A stretch of 20,182 bases of DNA, from contig URXT01000033.1 in NCBI GenBank assembly GCA_900551915.1, positions 1 to 20,182 of the forward strand, given 5' to 3'. This DNA comes from an uncultured bacterium. Its GTDB lineage: Bacteria; Cyanobacteriota; Vampirovibrionia; Gastranaerophilales; Gastranaerophilaceae. How positions within the stretch are numbered: position 1 is the first letter of the stretch; every line of letters starts with the position of its first letter. Below the pieces are notes generated by a model. That model was not told the DNA's origin. It saw nothing but the letters and a program-made list of their open reading frames with translations, and did no database searches. Positions 7,251-14,781 of this stretch are shown one piece after another. A program made the position numbers and the translations under genes.

Positions 7251-8100
7251 AGTCATTGCGGTTGTTGGACCGACTGCGTCTGGAAAAACTTCTTATGCGG
7301 TGAGTTTGGCCCATAAATTCAATGGTGAAATTGTTTCAGCGGATTCAAGACTTGTTTACAAAGGTTTTGATATTGGAACAGCAAAACCTTCACTTGAAGA
7401 ATGTGAAGGCGTTCCACATCATATGATTGACATTGTAGAGCCTGAAATTGATTATTCAGCCGGGCTTTTTGCAGAGGAGGCAAAAAAAGCTGTTGATGAC
7501 ATTCTTTCACGCGGCAAAACTCCTATTGTTGCAGGCGGAACAGGATTGTACTTCAGATTGCTGCTTGAAAATTATGATGTGCCGAAGGTGCCGCCGGATT
7601 ATGAACTCCGTGAAAAATTGTCGGCTTACACATACGATGAGCTTCGAAAAATGCTTGAAAAATTTGACCCTCAACGTGCAGCTGAAATTGAACTTAATGA
7701 TAAGAAAAAAGTTATCAGAGCAATTGAAATGGCGGAACATCTTGAAAAACCTTTGAGTGAATACAGAAAGGAGTTGGAGTTTGATGTTGAATGGATTGGT
7801 TTGAATTTTCCGAGAGAAGAGCTGTATGAACGTATAAATGTGCGTGTTGATATGATGGTAAAAGCAGGGCTTGTGGAGGAAACAGAAAATCTTTTGCAAA
7901 AACACGGCCGCATAAAAAATCTTACCTGCACAATCGGCTATCAGGAAATGATTGCATATTTGGACAATCAAATGACTTTAGATGAAGCAAAAGGTAAACT
8001 CAAACAGAACTCCCGAAATTATGCAAAACGCCAGCTGACCTGGTTTCGTAAAAATCCTTTAATAAAATGGAACTGTGAACCTGTCAGATTAAAAAAGTAA
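7231..8100 (+). CDS. miaA: tRNA dimethylallyltransferase
   Basis: 289 residues from ATG 7231. MiaA transfers a dimethylallyl group from DMAPP to N6 of A37 in tRNAs reading UNN codons. Seen: P-loop GPTASGKT near residue 13, 'SADSRLVYKGFDIGTAKP', 'PHHMIDIVEP', 'VAGGTGLYFRLLL', 'TIGYQEM' and the C-terminal 'RQLTWFRK'. All are family hallmarks and the length is standard. The reading frame stays open upstream, but ATG 7231 is chosen because GGAG at 7218-7221 lies 9 nt before it and the P-loop follows at the normal distance. The start lies inside the end of the membrane protein gene (20-nt overlap). Confidence 0.96.
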   Translation: MKKSKPKVIAVVGPTASGKTSYAVSLAHKFNGEIVSADSRLVYKGFDIGTAKPSLEECEGVPHHMIDIVEPEIDYSAGLFAEEAKKAVDDILSRGKTPIVAGGTGLYFRLLLENYDVPKVPPDYELREKLSAYTYDELRKMLEKFDPQRAAEIELNDKKKVIRAIEMAEHLEKPLSEYRKELEFDVEWIGLNFPREELYERINVRVDMMVKAGLVEETENLLQKHGRIKNLTCTIGYQEMIAYLDNQMTLDEAKGKLKQNSRNYAKRQLTWFRKNPLIKWNCEPVRLKK

Positions 8101-8177
8101 TCTTTGCCAGAGTGCTTGTCATTGTTGCTGCATTGCTAATATGTTTTTATGGAAAAATATACGCCGGTAGTCTTTAA
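8088..8177 (+). CDS. Possible 29-residue membrane microprotein
   Basis: In the frame overlapping the end of miaA, the stretch after a TGA at 8076 reads 'KKVIFARVLVIVAALLICFYG' and ends '..AGSL' at TAA 8175-8177. This is a Lys-rich start plus a single hydrophobic helix. The only start giving the full helix is ATT 8088; a GTG inside the helix gives about 20 residues. No Shine-Dalgarno sequence is evident. It could be a real small membrane protein, a decayed gene start, or chance. Low confidence. Confidence 0.2.
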   Translation: MKKVIFARVLVIVAALLICFYGKIYAGSL

Positions 8178-8198
8178 TTTTATTTACAAACTAAAAAA

Positions 8199-8227
8199 AC
8201 TAAATCCCGCTTTTTGCGGGATTTAGT
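8199..8227 (-). terminator. Rho-independent terminator of the secreted repeat-protein gene
   Basis: A perfect 12-bp stem (ACTAAATCCCGC / GCGGGATTTAGT) with a 5-nt loop. Read on the minus strand it is followed by a run of T (RC of 8192-8198). Its first base overlaps the TAA stop of the 8227-9189 gene. It may also act weakly on miaA transcripts from the other side. Confidence 0.85.
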
Positions 8228-9189
8228 TAAAGTATACAAGCTAAAACCATAAGCAGAAGCGTTCCGATTTGCATTGCAGTTGTCATATTTTGCGAAAATC
8301 TGTTGCTATCATATTTGCTGGCGGATTTGGATGCCTTATATGCGCTTGAAATCCTGTTAATTCTTGTTTCATTGTCGTCGTTTGAAAAGTTTGTTCCAAA
8401 CATTGTATTTTCAAGTCTTGACAGTCTGTTTTCTGTGGTGTCATTCTTGAAAGTCTGTCTAAGCACGCCTTTTTCCACAGTTGTAAGATTGTACTGCTTA
8501 GGCACTGGAGCCTGATAAGAGCTGCCTTCATACGCGTCCGCCATTGCCTGTTGGCGGGCATTGAATCTGTCATAATCAAACATATCAGTCTGCTGATATT
8601 TATTCAAATGATAGTCAGCGCCAAGCGGCGGTACATAATCATCATAAAAGTCGTTTGAAGACTGTGCAATTTCATTGTCCATAAGCGATTGGGGTTTTAA
8701 CTCGGCTTTAAGCCTGTCGGTTCGGGTTGAAAGGTCATCGTTATATTCTTTGCCGAAAGTTTGCATTTCTAATTTAGAAAGTCGTTTTTTTATGTCCTCG
8801 CCATGAAAGTTTTTATTAAAAACCATTTCTTCCAGTTCGTCGACTGCAGGATAATTTACATTGGAAGCAGCGACCGGCTCTCTTTCAACATAACTGTCTT
8901 CAGGGTCGGCAAAGGTATCTTCTACAGGTTCGATTTCCTGGCCGATTAAATCGGTTGCCATATCTTTTTTTAGCCTTGCAACGCGTTCGTTTGCGGATTT
9001 TGTCGAAACCGTTCCATAAACAGAGTTTTCAATTCTGTCAAGACGCGAATTTTCTGATTCTCCGCTGTATGTGAATCCGTAAAGCGAGTTTTCAAGCTTT
9101 TCGATTGTTGCAGTGTTAACACCAGCCAAAACCGGTGAAGGCAATGCAAATACTGATAAAATGCTTAGTGTTATAATTAATTTTTTCAT
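8227..9189 (-). CDS. Secreted protein with three LExxxFG..RLxRLE repeats and a C-terminal hydrophobic tail
   Basis: 320 residues. A Sec signal peptide (KK, then a hydrophobic core, cleavage likely after 'PVLA' at 22) leads to three ~45-residue repeats at about 28-73, 116-160 and 238-281. The pattern is (V/I)ExLExxhFG - acidic stretch - RLxRLExxhFG - ~12 residues - RhxRL. Examples are 'IEKLENSLYG..RLDRIENSVYG' and 'RLSRLENTMFG'. Between units 2 and 3 is a Tyr/Gln/Asp-rich linker. Residues ~305-320 are a hydrophobic C-terminal tail that could anchor it. I recall similar repeats in cyanobacterial and melainabacterial envelope proteins, of unknown function. AAGGAG at 9197-9202 (minus AAGGAG, 7 nt spacing) supports the start. 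It has its own terminator and appears monocistronic. Confidence 0.75.
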   Translation of the reverse strand: MKKLIITLSILSVFALPSPVLAGVNTATIEKLENSLYGFTYSGESENSRLDRIENSVYGTVSTKSANERVARLKKDMATDLIGQEIEPVEDTFADPEDSYVEREPVAASNVNYPAVDELEEMVFNKNFHGEDIKKRLSKLEMQTFGKEYNDDLSTRTDRLKAELKPQSLMDNEIAQSSNDFYDDYVPPLGADYHLNKYQQTDMFDYDRFNARQQAMADAYEGSSYQAPVPKQYNLTTVEKGVLRQTFKNDTTENRLSRLENTMFGTNFSNDDNETRINRISSAYKASKSASKYDSNRFSQNMTTAMQIGTLLLMVLACIL

Positions 9190-9290
9190 ATTACAACTCC
9201 TTAAAGACAGAATAAGCGTCGGTAAGCCGAAAAACCATTCAACGGAGCTGCAATTTTGAAAATCTCTTAAATTCTTATAAAATCCTAAGC

Positions 9291-9326
9291 AAAAAGTAGT
9301 ATGATTTTATTTTCATACTACTTTTT
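9291..9326. terminator. Bidirectional hairpin, terminator of the nifU-nifS operon
   Basis: Perfect 14-bp arms at 9291-9304 and 9313-9326 (AAAAAGTAGTATGA and its complement) with an 8-nt loop. The A-run on one side becomes a T-run on the other, so it can terminate in either direction. It lies about 90 nt beyond the nifS stop and upstream of the divergently placed repeat-protein gene. Confidence 0.75.
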
Positions 9327-9380
9327 GGTGATGTATAATAATTATTCATAAAATTTGTCTAATATACGAAAATTAATTTT

Positions 9381-9405
9381 GAAATGAACTTCTCACATTT
9401 CACTT
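9381..9405. repeat. Dispersed heptamer-type repeat copy
   Basis: The reverse complement of this 25-mer matches 19926-19950 at 23 of 25 positions. Internally it contains the heptads TTCTCAC and ATTTCAC. It sits just after the nifS stop in non-coding DNA. Confidence 0.6.
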
Positions 9406-9416
9406 ATTTGCGAATC

Positions 9417-10613
9417 TTAACCCCGAAGGCGTTTGAGGTTTGCAAGTTCATCCTGATACGGTGAAAGTGCCGTAATTTTGTTGATAATTCCTGGCATAAC
9501 TTCAAGAACTCTGTCGATTTCGCTTTCTTTCGTGTATTTTGAAAGCGAGAAACGAATGCTTCCATGGATTGCCGTAAACGGAACATTCATTGCGCGAAGA
9601 ACATGGCTTGGTTCAAGTGACCCTGACGTGCAGGCGCTTCCTGAACTTGCGCAAATTCCCAAGTCGCTCATGTGAAGAAGAATTAATTCGCCTTCAATGT
9701 ATTCAAAACCTATGTTAGTTGTGTTTGGAACTCTGTTTGCAACACCTGTGTTGAGCCTAGCATTGAAAATATTTTTTAAAATACCCGCTTCAAGCTTGTC
9801 GCGAAGACGTTTTACTTCATTTGCTTCATATTTTAATCCGTCAAGTGCAAGCTCTGCAGCTTTTGCAAGCCCTGCAATATATGGAACATTTTCTGTTCCG
9901 GCACGCTTGCCTCTTTCCTGGTGACCGCCTATGATTAGCGGGGTAATCAGAGTTTTTGAATTTACATAAAGTGCTCCGACGCCTTTTGGTGCATGAAATT
10001 TATGTCCTGAAATTCCAAGCAAATCAATCCCGGCAGCCTGAACATCAATCGGAATTTTTCCGGCAACCTGAACTGCGTCCACAAAGAATTTTGTTTCTTT
10101 GTTTTTTGATTTTATGATTTCGGAAATCTTTTCAATCGGGAAGATGACACCGGTTTCGTTGTTTGCATACATTATTGAAACAAGCGCAGTGTCGTAATTT
10201 ATGGCTTCTTCAAGCTGTGCCAAATCAAGCTCGCCATTGGCGTTTACACCGATATAATCAACTTTGTAGCCTTGTTTTTCTAACGTTTGATAAAGATTTA
10301 AAACGCAAGGATGTTCAACTTTAGTTGTGATGATGTGGCGTTTGTTTTTGTTCATGTTTAAAACGCCTTGAATTGCTGTATTTGCGCTTTCGGAACCACA
10401 GGAGGTGAAAATAATTTCTTTTTCGTTTGCTGCATTTACAAAATCTTTTAAAACGCCTCTTGCATCACGAACCGCGTGGTTTGCGGTTTTTGCAAACTCA
10501 TAAACGCTTGACGGGTTTGCGTATTCTTCTTTGAAAAACGGCATCATTGCCTCTAAAACTTCCGGTGCAACTTTTGTCGTTGCATTATTATCTAAGTATA
10601 TTAAATTACTCAT
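9417..10613 (-). CDS. nifS: Cysteine desulfurase NifS/IscS family
   Basis: 398 residues. A PLP enzyme that takes sulfur from L-cysteine as a persulfide and hands it to the NifU scaffold. Seen: N-terminal 'YLDNNATTKV', 'CGSESANTAIQG', the PLP-stacking His101 in 'VEHPC', 'NNETGVIFP' (151-159), the Schiff-base Lys205 in 'ISGHKFHAPKG', 'GTENVPYIAGLA', and the catalytic Cys328 in 'SSGSACTSG'. All key residues are present. The ATG overlaps the nifU stop by one base (TAATG), so translation is coupled. nif versus isc naming follows from the NifU partner; there are no nitrogenase genes here, so it is the general Fe-S cluster system. Confidence 0.95.
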   Translation of the reverse strand: MSNLIYLDNNATTKVAPEVLEAMMPFFKEEYANPSSVYEFAKTANHAVRDARGVLKDFVNAANEKEIIFTSCGSESANTAIQGVLNMNKNKRHIITTKVEHPCVLNLYQTLEKQGYKVDYIGVNANGELDLAQLEEAINYDTALVSIMYANNETGVIFPIEKISEIIKSKNKETKFFVDAVQVAGKIPIDVQAAGIDLLGISGHKFHAPKGVGALYVNSKTLITPLIIGGHQERGKRAGTENVPYIAGLAKAAELALDGLKYEANEVKRLRDKLEAGILKNIFNARLNTGVANRVPNTTNIGFEYIEGELILLHMSDLGICASSGSACTSGSLEPSHVLRAMNVPFTAIHGSIRFSLSKYTKESEIDRVLEVMPGIINKITALSPYQDELANLKRLRG

Positions 10614-11446
10614 TATGCCACCTCTATTACATCAATATTTGCATCAACTGTTTCCCGGAGAGTGCTTTCAACAAAAGCTTTCAGTGTGAGATGAGAGTTC
10701 TTGCAGCCGGAGCACTTGCCACGAAGTTTTACCAGAACTTTGTTGCCGTCAATATCAACAAGCGTAATATCCCCGCCATCTTTTCGAAGTTCCGGTGAAA
10801 TCTGGGTTTCAATTATGTTGTTTATTTTAAGAATTTTTTGAGCAGGTGAAAGCTGTGGTTTGTCGGCTTCTTCCTTTTTGTAATAAGTATCAATTATATC
10901 TTTAATTACGCCTTTGCATTTTCCGCAAGCTCCGCCGGCTTTTGTGTAATTTGTCACTTCTTCAACTGTCTTTAAACCATTTACCTTAATTGCCTCCCAG
11001 ATTTGGTTTTCAGTCACTCCGAAACAGGTGCAAACGATTTTTTCTTTTGGCTTTTCTTCGCGCAAATCATCCAAATCAGTCATATTATCAAAGTTTTGAA
11101 GAGCATCTTCAAGAGCCTCATAACCCATAACGGAACAGTGCATTTTTTCCGGCGGAAGCCCGCCTAGCTGGTCTGCAATGTCTTTGTTTGTAATTTTTTT
11201 TACTTCATCAACAGTCTTGCCGATAATCATTTCTGTTAAAATGCTTGAACTTGCAACAGCAGAGCCGCAGCCAAAAGTTTGAAACTTTGCATCTGTTACA
11301 ATACCGTTTTGTATTTTTAAATATATTTTTAGGGAATCACCGCACGCAAGAGAGCCGGCCTCGCCAATTGCATCTGCATTGTCGATTTTGCCGACATTTC
11401 TCGGGTTTCTGTAGTGATCCATAACTTTTTCAGAGTAATCCCACAT
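10613..11446 (-). CDS. nifU: Fe-S cluster scaffold NifU, three-domain form
   Basis: 277 residues in the full Azotobacter-type arrangement. An IscU-like scaffold (1-~125) has Cys35, Cys60 and Cys104 ('LACGD', 'FGCGSA', 'MHCSVMG'). A central BFD-like [2Fe-2S] domain has Cys139-x-Cys141 and Cys174-x2-Cys177 ('CTCFGV', 'GACGKC'). A C-terminal Nfu domain has Cys245-x2-Cys248 ('GKCSGC') preceded by 'ELRKDGGDI'. It assembles clusters from NifS-derived sulfur and transfers them to apo-proteins in the cytosol. AAGGAT just before the ATG is the RBS. First gene of the nifU-nifS operon; no IscR/Rrf2 regulator lies beside it. Confidence 0.95.
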   Translation of the reverse strand: MWDYSEKVMDHYRNPRNVGKIDNADAIGEAGSLACGDSLKIYLKIQNGIVTDAKFQTFGCGSAVASSSILTEMIIGKTVDEVKKITNKDIADQLGGLPPEKMHCSVMGYEALEDALQNFDNMTDLDDLREEKPKEKIVCTCFGVTENQIWEAIKVNGLKTVEEVTNYTKAGGACGKCKGVIKDIIDTYYKKEEADKPQLSPAQKILKINNIIETQISPELRKDGGDITLVDIDGNKVLVKLRGKCSGCKNSHLTLKAFVESTLRETVDANIDVIEVA

Positions 11447-11527
11447 AATTTTATCCTTATATTATCTAACCATAATAACATTTTAACCCAAAAAATTTCC
11501 AAAGATTAGATATTAATATAAACTTAA

Positions 11528-12418
11528 TTATTCAATCAAAAGCTTTTTGTCATCAAGCTTTGCAAAGGCGCCGACGCGTGCGGTTGTTTTGTCTTTGCTG
11601 TGGGTGAATTTGAACCCCTGTGCAGAGGGGAGATTTAGTTCTTCTGAAATTTCATTAAATAAAATTTGCAGCCAATCAGGATTGTCAATTCCAGAAAATT
11701 CGCCAAAGCAGATGCCTTTGATATTTTTTCTGAACTTTTGAATATTTAAAAGCTGCCTGAACATTTTATCAATTTTGTAAACAGGTTCGTTCACATCTTC
11801 TGCGAAAAATATAAACGGTTCATCCGGTATAAAATCAAGACCGCAAAGAGAAACAATAGTCGAAAGGTTTCCGCCCCACAAAATTCCCGAGGCGTTTCCG
11901 TTTACGATTTCCTGTTCGCCGTAGAGTTCATAGCTTTTGCCGTCTGCGGCTTTGAAAAATTCCTGAATAGTGAATTCTGACGGGTTTTCAATTCCAAAGT
12001 CGCTCATAATCATCGGGCCTGAATATGAAATCAGTCCGGCGCGTTTATAAAACATTAAATTCAGAGCCGTTACATCCGAAAATCCGCAGAAGATTTTTGG
12101 ATTTTTTTTAATAATTTCGTAATCTATTTTTTCAACAAGCCTTATTGCTCCATAACCGCCGCGAAGACAGATAATGGCGTCAATCTCTTTGTTTTCAAAA
12201 AACTCATGAAGGTTTTTAAGCCGCAAATCATCAGACCCTGCCAAATAACGGTCTTTTTCGTAAATATCATTGCTTACAACAACATTAAAACCTTCTGCTT
12301 CAAAAAATCTGACTGCTCTTTCTACAGAGATTTTATCTTCTTTTTCAATCCCCCCGCAAGCCGCGATTATTCCTATTGTATTCCCTCTTTTCAAGCCGGA
12401 AGGTTTAATAATGTTCAT
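11528..12418 (-). CDS. Muramoyltetrapeptide LD-carboxypeptidase (peptidase family S66)
   Basis: 296 residues. S66 enzymes remove the terminal D-Ala from murein tetrapeptides during peptidoglycan recycling; microcin-resistance MccF proteins share the fold. Seen: 'LRGGYGAIRLV' (85-95), the nucleophile Ser114 in 'CGFSDVTAL', 'ILWGGNLS' (179-186), the catalytic Glu207 in 'FFAEDVNEP' and His273 in 'FKFTHSKDK'. The Ser-Glu-His triad is therefore complete. There is no signal peptide, in line with a cytosolic role. AAGGA 7-10 nt before ATG 12418 is a clear RBS, unlike the divergent dnaX 40 bp away. ldcA is likely, but MccF-like substrates cannot be excluded. Confidence 0.9.
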   Translation of the reverse strand: MNIIKPSGLKRGNTIGIIAACGGIEKEDKISVERAVRFFEAEGFNVVVSNDIYEKDRYLAGSDDLRLKNLHEFFENKEIDAIICLRGGYGAIRLVEKIDYEIIKKNPKIFCGFSDVTALNLMFYKRAGLISYSGPMIMSDFGIENPSEFTIQEFFKAADGKSYELYGEQEIVNGNASGILWGGNLSTIVSLCGLDFIPDEPFIFFAEDVNEPVYKIDKMFRQLLNIQKFRKNIKGICFGEFSGIDNPDWLQILFNEISEELNLPSAQGFKFTHSKDKTTARVGAFAKLDDKKLLIE

Positions 12419-12421
12419 ATT

Positions 12422-12458
12422 TTGTCCTTTTTGAATTTAACTCTGCTATAATATTATC
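12422..12458 (+). promoter_or_regulatory. dnaX promoter, extended -10, apparently leaderless
   Basis: TGCTATAAT (12444-12452) is an extended -10 with a perfect TATAAT. TTGTCC at 12422-12427 is a possible -35 at 19 bp. Only six bases (ATTATC) separate the -10 from the ATG at 12459, so the expected transcription start is at or next to the A of the ATG. No Shine-Dalgarno sequence is present. Confidence 0.6.
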
Positions 12459-14363
12459 ATGAACGAAAAATATATCCCTTTATACAGAAAATATCGTCCG
12501 CAAAAGCTTGAAGAAGTTGTCGGACAGGAACATATTAAACAGGCGCTTTCAAATGCAATCGCGATGGATAAGATTTCGCATGCATATCTTTTTACTGGCC
12601 CGCGCGGAACCGGTAAAACTTCTACTGCAAGAATTTTTGCCAAATCCCTAAACTGCGTTAACGGCCCGACAATAAACCCTTGCGGCGAATGTGAAAACTG
12701 TCGTGATATTACAAATTCCGTGCCAATGGATGTTATTGAAATCGACGCTGCAAGCAACAGAAAAGTTGAGGATGCGCAAAATATCTTAGAAAAAGTCATG
12801 TATGCGCCGGTTAACAGCAGATTTAAGATTTATATCATAGACGAAGTTCACATGCTTTCAACAACGGCCTTTAATGCGCTTTTGAAAACTCTTGAAGAGC
12901 CGCCGAAAAATGTTATTTTCATTCTTGCAACAACCGAAGTTCACAAGGTTCTTGATACCATTAAAAGCCGCTGCCAGAGGTTTGATTTCCGAAGAATTAC
13001 GACTTCTGATATTGTTAAACATTTGAGATATATTTCTGACAGTGAAAAAATTAATATCACGGACGACGCGCTTGCAACAATTGCGAAAAATTCGGCCGGC
13101 GGAATGCGTGACAGTATTGCGCTTCTTGACCAGTTGAGCGTCTTAGGGTCGCAAAATGCAATTACAACTGACGACATCAACGCGCTTCTTGGGCGAATTT
13201 CGTTTGATGTTTTGCGAGACTTGAGCGCAAATATTCTTTCTTCTAATCAAACCGGCGCAATTGAAATTCTTGAAAAAATCTACAATTCAGGCAACGAGCC
13301 TGTCCAGATTTTGCAAAACCTGCTTGATTATTTCAAAAACCTTTTGATTGTGAAAAACTGCAAACCTGAGATTGCAATTGAATTGACGCAGTTGAATGAT
13401 TTGCAAATCAAGGATTTGGCGGGTCAGGCAAGCGGAATTGAAACGCACCAGATAATTTCATTAAGCGACAAATGCGCAAATTACATAAAAGAAATTAAAA
13501 CAACAAATAATCCGCGTCTCTGGCTTGAGATTGCAATAATTGACCTTGCAAATCTTGCTGAAAACACAAAGTTAGAAGATTTGCAGGCGAGATTAAGTGC
13601 CCTGGAAGGCGGCGGCCGTTATGTTCCGTCTTCAGTCACACCTGCAGCTCATGCAGTTCCAAAAATCGTTCAACAGTCTGCAAAACCGGAACCTCCGCAG
13701 CCTGCAGTTGTTGCGCCTCCAAAGCCTGAGCCTCTTAAAACTCCGGAAGCGCCTGTGAAACCTGTCGAACCCAAAACAGTTTCACCGGAACCGCCCGCAG
13801 AGGAATTTGCACCAATGCCAAAAGCAAAAGTTTCAAACGGGGAGGATATTTTTTCTGTTTGGGAGTCGCTTTTGTCCAAGGTGAAAATGCCGGCGCATGC
13901 GCTTTTGAAACAGTGGGCAAAACCGGTTAAACTTTCGCCTGAGGAGGTTGTTATTACGGTTAAGAACGAAATTTATCTTAACCAATTTGTTTCAGGCAGC
14001 AAAAGAGCGGTTTTACAAAAAGCAGTTGATGAACTTTTCTCGCAAACTGATACAAATATAACCGTAAGGCTTCCAATGCCTGAGGATGAAGCACTTCAAA
14101 GGCAGGCTGCCGAAAAAAAGTCTGAGGCGGCTCCGGTAAAACCATCTCCGGCGCCGACCCCTAAGCCGGAACCTCAAAAAATGCCGGATTTAAAAGAAAT
14201 TGAAGAAGACATTGAGGCCTCTGAAGAAAATTCCGACGGGTCAGGCGAAGATGTTTCCGGTGAAGAAGAAACCTCTTCTTCAAATGCAAAGCGCTTTGAA
14301 CATATGCATTCTGACACGGTGAATATGGTTATGGACTTGTTTGATGGCAAACTAATTGAATAA
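12459..14363 (+). CDS. dnaX: DNA polymerase III subunit gamma/tau
   Basis: 634 residues. The clamp-loader ATPase subunit, linking polymerase cores at the fork. AAA+ module: Walker A 'GPRGTGKTS' (Lys53), zinc-knuckle Cys66, 75, 78, 81, Walker B 'IIDEVHML' (Asp128-Glu129), SRC motif 'KSRCQRFDF' near 170 and sensor 2 'GGMRDS' (Arg217). A collar domain runs to ~385, a Pro/Ala/Glu-rich linker to ~465, and a tau-specific domain ('SVWESLLSKVKMPAHALLKQWAKP') to ~545. The rest is an acidic tail ending 'MVMDLFDGKLIE'. Codons 552-554 form a slippery heptamer whose -1 frame stops at once, predicting a second product of 555 residues. No RBS precedes the ATG. Confidence 0.96.
   Translation: MNEKYIPLYRKYRPQKLEEVVGQEHIKQALSNAIAMDKISHAYLFTGPRGTGKTSTARIFAKSLNCVNGPTINPCGECENCRDITNSVPMDVIEIDAASNRKVEDAQNILEKVMYAPVNSRFKIYIIDEVHMLSTTAFNALLKTLEEPPKNVIFILATTEVHKVLDTIKSRCQRFDFRRITTSDIVKHLRYISDSEKINITDDALATIAKNSAGGMRDSIALLDQLSVLGSQNAITTDDINALLGRISFDVLRDLSANILSSNQTGAIEILEKIYNSGNEPVQILQNLLDYFKNLLIVKNCKPEIAIELTQLNDLQIKDLAGQASGIETHQIISLSDKCANYIKEIKTTNNPRLWLEIAIIDLANLAENTKLEDLQARLSALEGGGRYVPSSVTPAAHAVPKIVQQSAKPEPPQPAVVAPPKPEPLKTPEAPVKPVEPKTVSPEPPAEEFAPMPKAKVSNGEDIFSVWESLLSKVKMPAHALLKQWAKPVKLSPEEVVITVKNEIYLNQFVSGSKRAVLQKAVDELFSQTDTNITVRLPMPEDEALQRQAAEKKSEAAPVKPSPAPTPKPEPQKMPDLKEIEEDIEASEENSDGSGEDVSGEEETSSSNAKRFEHMHSDTVNMVMDLFDGKLIE
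14098..14155 (+). promoter_or_regulatory. Candidate programmed -1 frameshift signal in dnaX
   Basis: A AAA AAG (14114-14120) lies in the zero frame as gaA-AAA-AAG. After a -1 slip the next codons are GTC and TGA (14123-14125). AAAGG (14098-14102) lies 11 nt upstream as an SD-like stimulator. A GC-rich stem (GGCG 14126-14129 + CCGG 14133-14136, pairing with CCGG 14148-14151 + CGCC 14152-14155) with a 3-nt bulge and 11-nt loop begins 5 nt after the heptamer. This matches the E. coli dnaX arrangement. Confidence 0.65.
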
Positions 14364-14450
14364 TTGTTTTTTTGTAAAGATTTCTTAGTAGAACGGCAAA
14401 ATATTTTTCAGGGATTTTAAAATAATCGGATATTATCAGAAGGAGTAAAT

Positions 14451-14774
14451 ATGAAAATTGGAATGGTAAACAACAATCTAAACAGGATTAATTTTGCGGG
14501 CTGGCTTGAAGTTGAAGATTTTCAAAACAACCCCGTAATGTATAATTTTAAAAGCTTAAGAGACTCGGAAAAAATTGATATGATTTTCTGGATGTTAGAT
14601 AAACAAAATAAAAAATTAGATAATTTGCACAAAGAGCATCAAGTGCTTTCGAAAAATCAGCAAAAAATGCAAAATTTTAATAAACAATCTTCGATTTTGT
14701 TAGCTCAAACTAGTTATGTTGGGGATTCTATTGTTGACAATTGTGAGCAAAACAAAATCGAGCTAATTGGTTAA
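14451..14774 (+). CDS. Small hypothetical protein (107 aa)
   Basis: Start ATG 14451 has a strong AGAAGGAG upstream. No domain recognised. The N-terminus contains 'RINFAGW', resembling the 'INFxG' opening I recall in many small Gastranaerophilales proteins. Residues ~35-80 are Lys/Gln/Asn-rich and likely form a long helix or coiled coil ('WMLDKQNKKLDNLHKEHQ'). It ends 'CEQNKIELIG'. There is no signal peptide or membrane segment. It follows dnaX by about 90 bp and is convergent with ribD, with 7 nt between stops. Function unknown. Confidence 0.6.
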   Translation: MKIGMVNNNLNRINFAGWLEVEDFQNNPVMYNFKSLRDSEKIDMIFWMLDKQNKKLDNLHKEHQVLSKNQQKMQNFNKQSSILLAQTSYVGDSIVDNCEQNKIELIG

Positions 14775-14781
14775 TTATCGA

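Noticed and set aside
9190..9290. Possible riboswitch in the leader of the repeat-protein gene (TCGGCTTACCGA hairpin)
   Set aside because: Only a 4-bp stem with a tetraloop; no match to any known aptamer consensus that I could make.
13670..13920. Minus-strand Gly/Ser-rich ORFs inside dnaX
   Set aside because: They are the reverse reading of the Pro/Ala-rich linker, with no RBS or signal of their own.
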